Of a stretch of DNA of 6,378 bases, positions 6,115 to 6,378 are shown in pieces. The position numbers and the translations under genes were made by a program. The stretch is from Sedimenticola sp. (GTDB lineage Bacteria > Pseudomonadota > Gammaproteobacteria > Chromatiales > Chromatiaceae): the NCBI GenBank assembly GCA_026197195.1, contig JAPHUG010000124.1, positions 1 to 6,378 on the forward strand, written 5' to 3'. Numbering within the stretch: position 1 is the stretch's first letter; the number at the start of each line of letters is the position of its first letter. The notes beneath the pieces were generated by a model that was given only the letters and a program-made list of their open reading frames with translations, did no database searches and was not told the origin of the DNA.

Positions 6115-6378
6115 ATGATAAAGCGAACATTTTTACTTTTTACCGTATCTTTTTCAGTTAGTTGTATGGTCATTGGCCATGCTCAAGCGGATATTGATCC
6201 TCCGATGATCTCTGATAGTTATCAAAAGTTTGAGGTGTCTTGGAGCAATAGCGAAGGTCGTAGGATGGGAAGGTCTATTATCGCGATCGATCCAAATAAT
6301 AGTGAAACGGAGGGTAAGATCTGGTTCCCAATGAAAGGCACCTGCACATTCGGTAAGTGGGGGAGCGTTGAGCCTGGA
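6115..6378 (+). CDS. unrecognised exported protein (3' truncated)
   Basis: The frame is open for 88 codons to the window edge. I do not recognise the family. The N-terminus MIKRTFLLFTVSFSVSCMVIGHAQA has a positive start, a hydrophobic core and a signal peptidase I site AQA before D26, so the protein is probably secreted or periplasmic. C17 (SVSC) is a poor lipobox because Ser, not Leu/Val/Ile, is at -3. The visible mature part is polar, rich in Ser, Gly and Trp, with segments such as FEVSWSNSEGRR (39-50) and KIWFPMKGTCTFGKW (68-82), which suggests beta structure. C76 is its only cysteine so far. GC is about 42% over 6121-6360, lower than in most of the upstream genes, which may mean transfer or simply low expression. 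It stands alone after a long gap, probably with its own promoter. Confidence 0.72.
   Translation, partial: MIKRTFLLFTVSFSVSCMVIGHAQADIDPPMISDSYQKFEVSWSNSEGRRMGRSIIAIDPNNSETEGKIWFPMKGTCTFGKWGSVEPG

Noticed and set aside
6125..6165. Lipoprotein signal in the protein starting at 6115 (Cys17).
   Set aside because: The residues before the cysteine (Ser-Val-Ser) do not fit the lipobox at -3, and a better signal peptidase I site, AQA before D26, follows.

Overview
The window reads as an ordinary chromosomal stretch of a gammaproteobacterium. The evidence is the close match of its CCA-adding enzyme N-terminus and its NarL-type regulator to the enterobacterial proteins as I remember them, together with GC-rich genes packed tightly on one strand. 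A sulfur- or nitrogen-respiring lineage such as Chromatiales or a relative would fit, but that is inference. Every gene I can support is on the + strand.

Layout. Positions 1-1610 hold the 3' nine-tenths of an Atm1/HMT1-type ABC exporter, whose start lies outside the window. It is joined to cca (1669-2820), the tRNA CCA-adding enzyme, by a possible 21-codon micro-ORF (1607-1672) whose start and stop both form ATGA overlaps with its neighbours. A gap of about 105 bases (2821-2925) leads into a two-component pair: a NarX-like histidine kinase (2926-4584) and a NarL-family response regulator (4584-5231), which overlap by one base (TAATG). A small single-domain rhodanese (5273-5740) follows after 41 bases. 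About 374 bases without a recognisable gene (5741-6114) contain an 11-bp stem-loop. The window ends inside an unrecognised, lower-GC gene for an exported protein (6115 to beyond 6378).

How the genes work together. The kinase and regulator are almost certainly cognate. The kinase keeps the NarX-type transmitter, signalling helix and GAF-like central module. It has almost no periplasmic loop, so it cannot sense nitrate as NarX does; a four-cysteine cluster in the cytoplasmic module is the likeliest input site. The rhodanese may be co-transcribed with the pair, which would suit a link to sulfur or redox state, but this is unproven. The exporter (glutathione-conjugate type) and cca look like a separate, translationally coupled transcription unit.

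I did not find a clear new system. The points most worth checking are the kinase with no sensor domain but a cysteine cluster, the doubly overlapping micro-ORF before cca, the loss of HD-domain catalytic residues in Cca, and the unknown secreted protein at the right edge.
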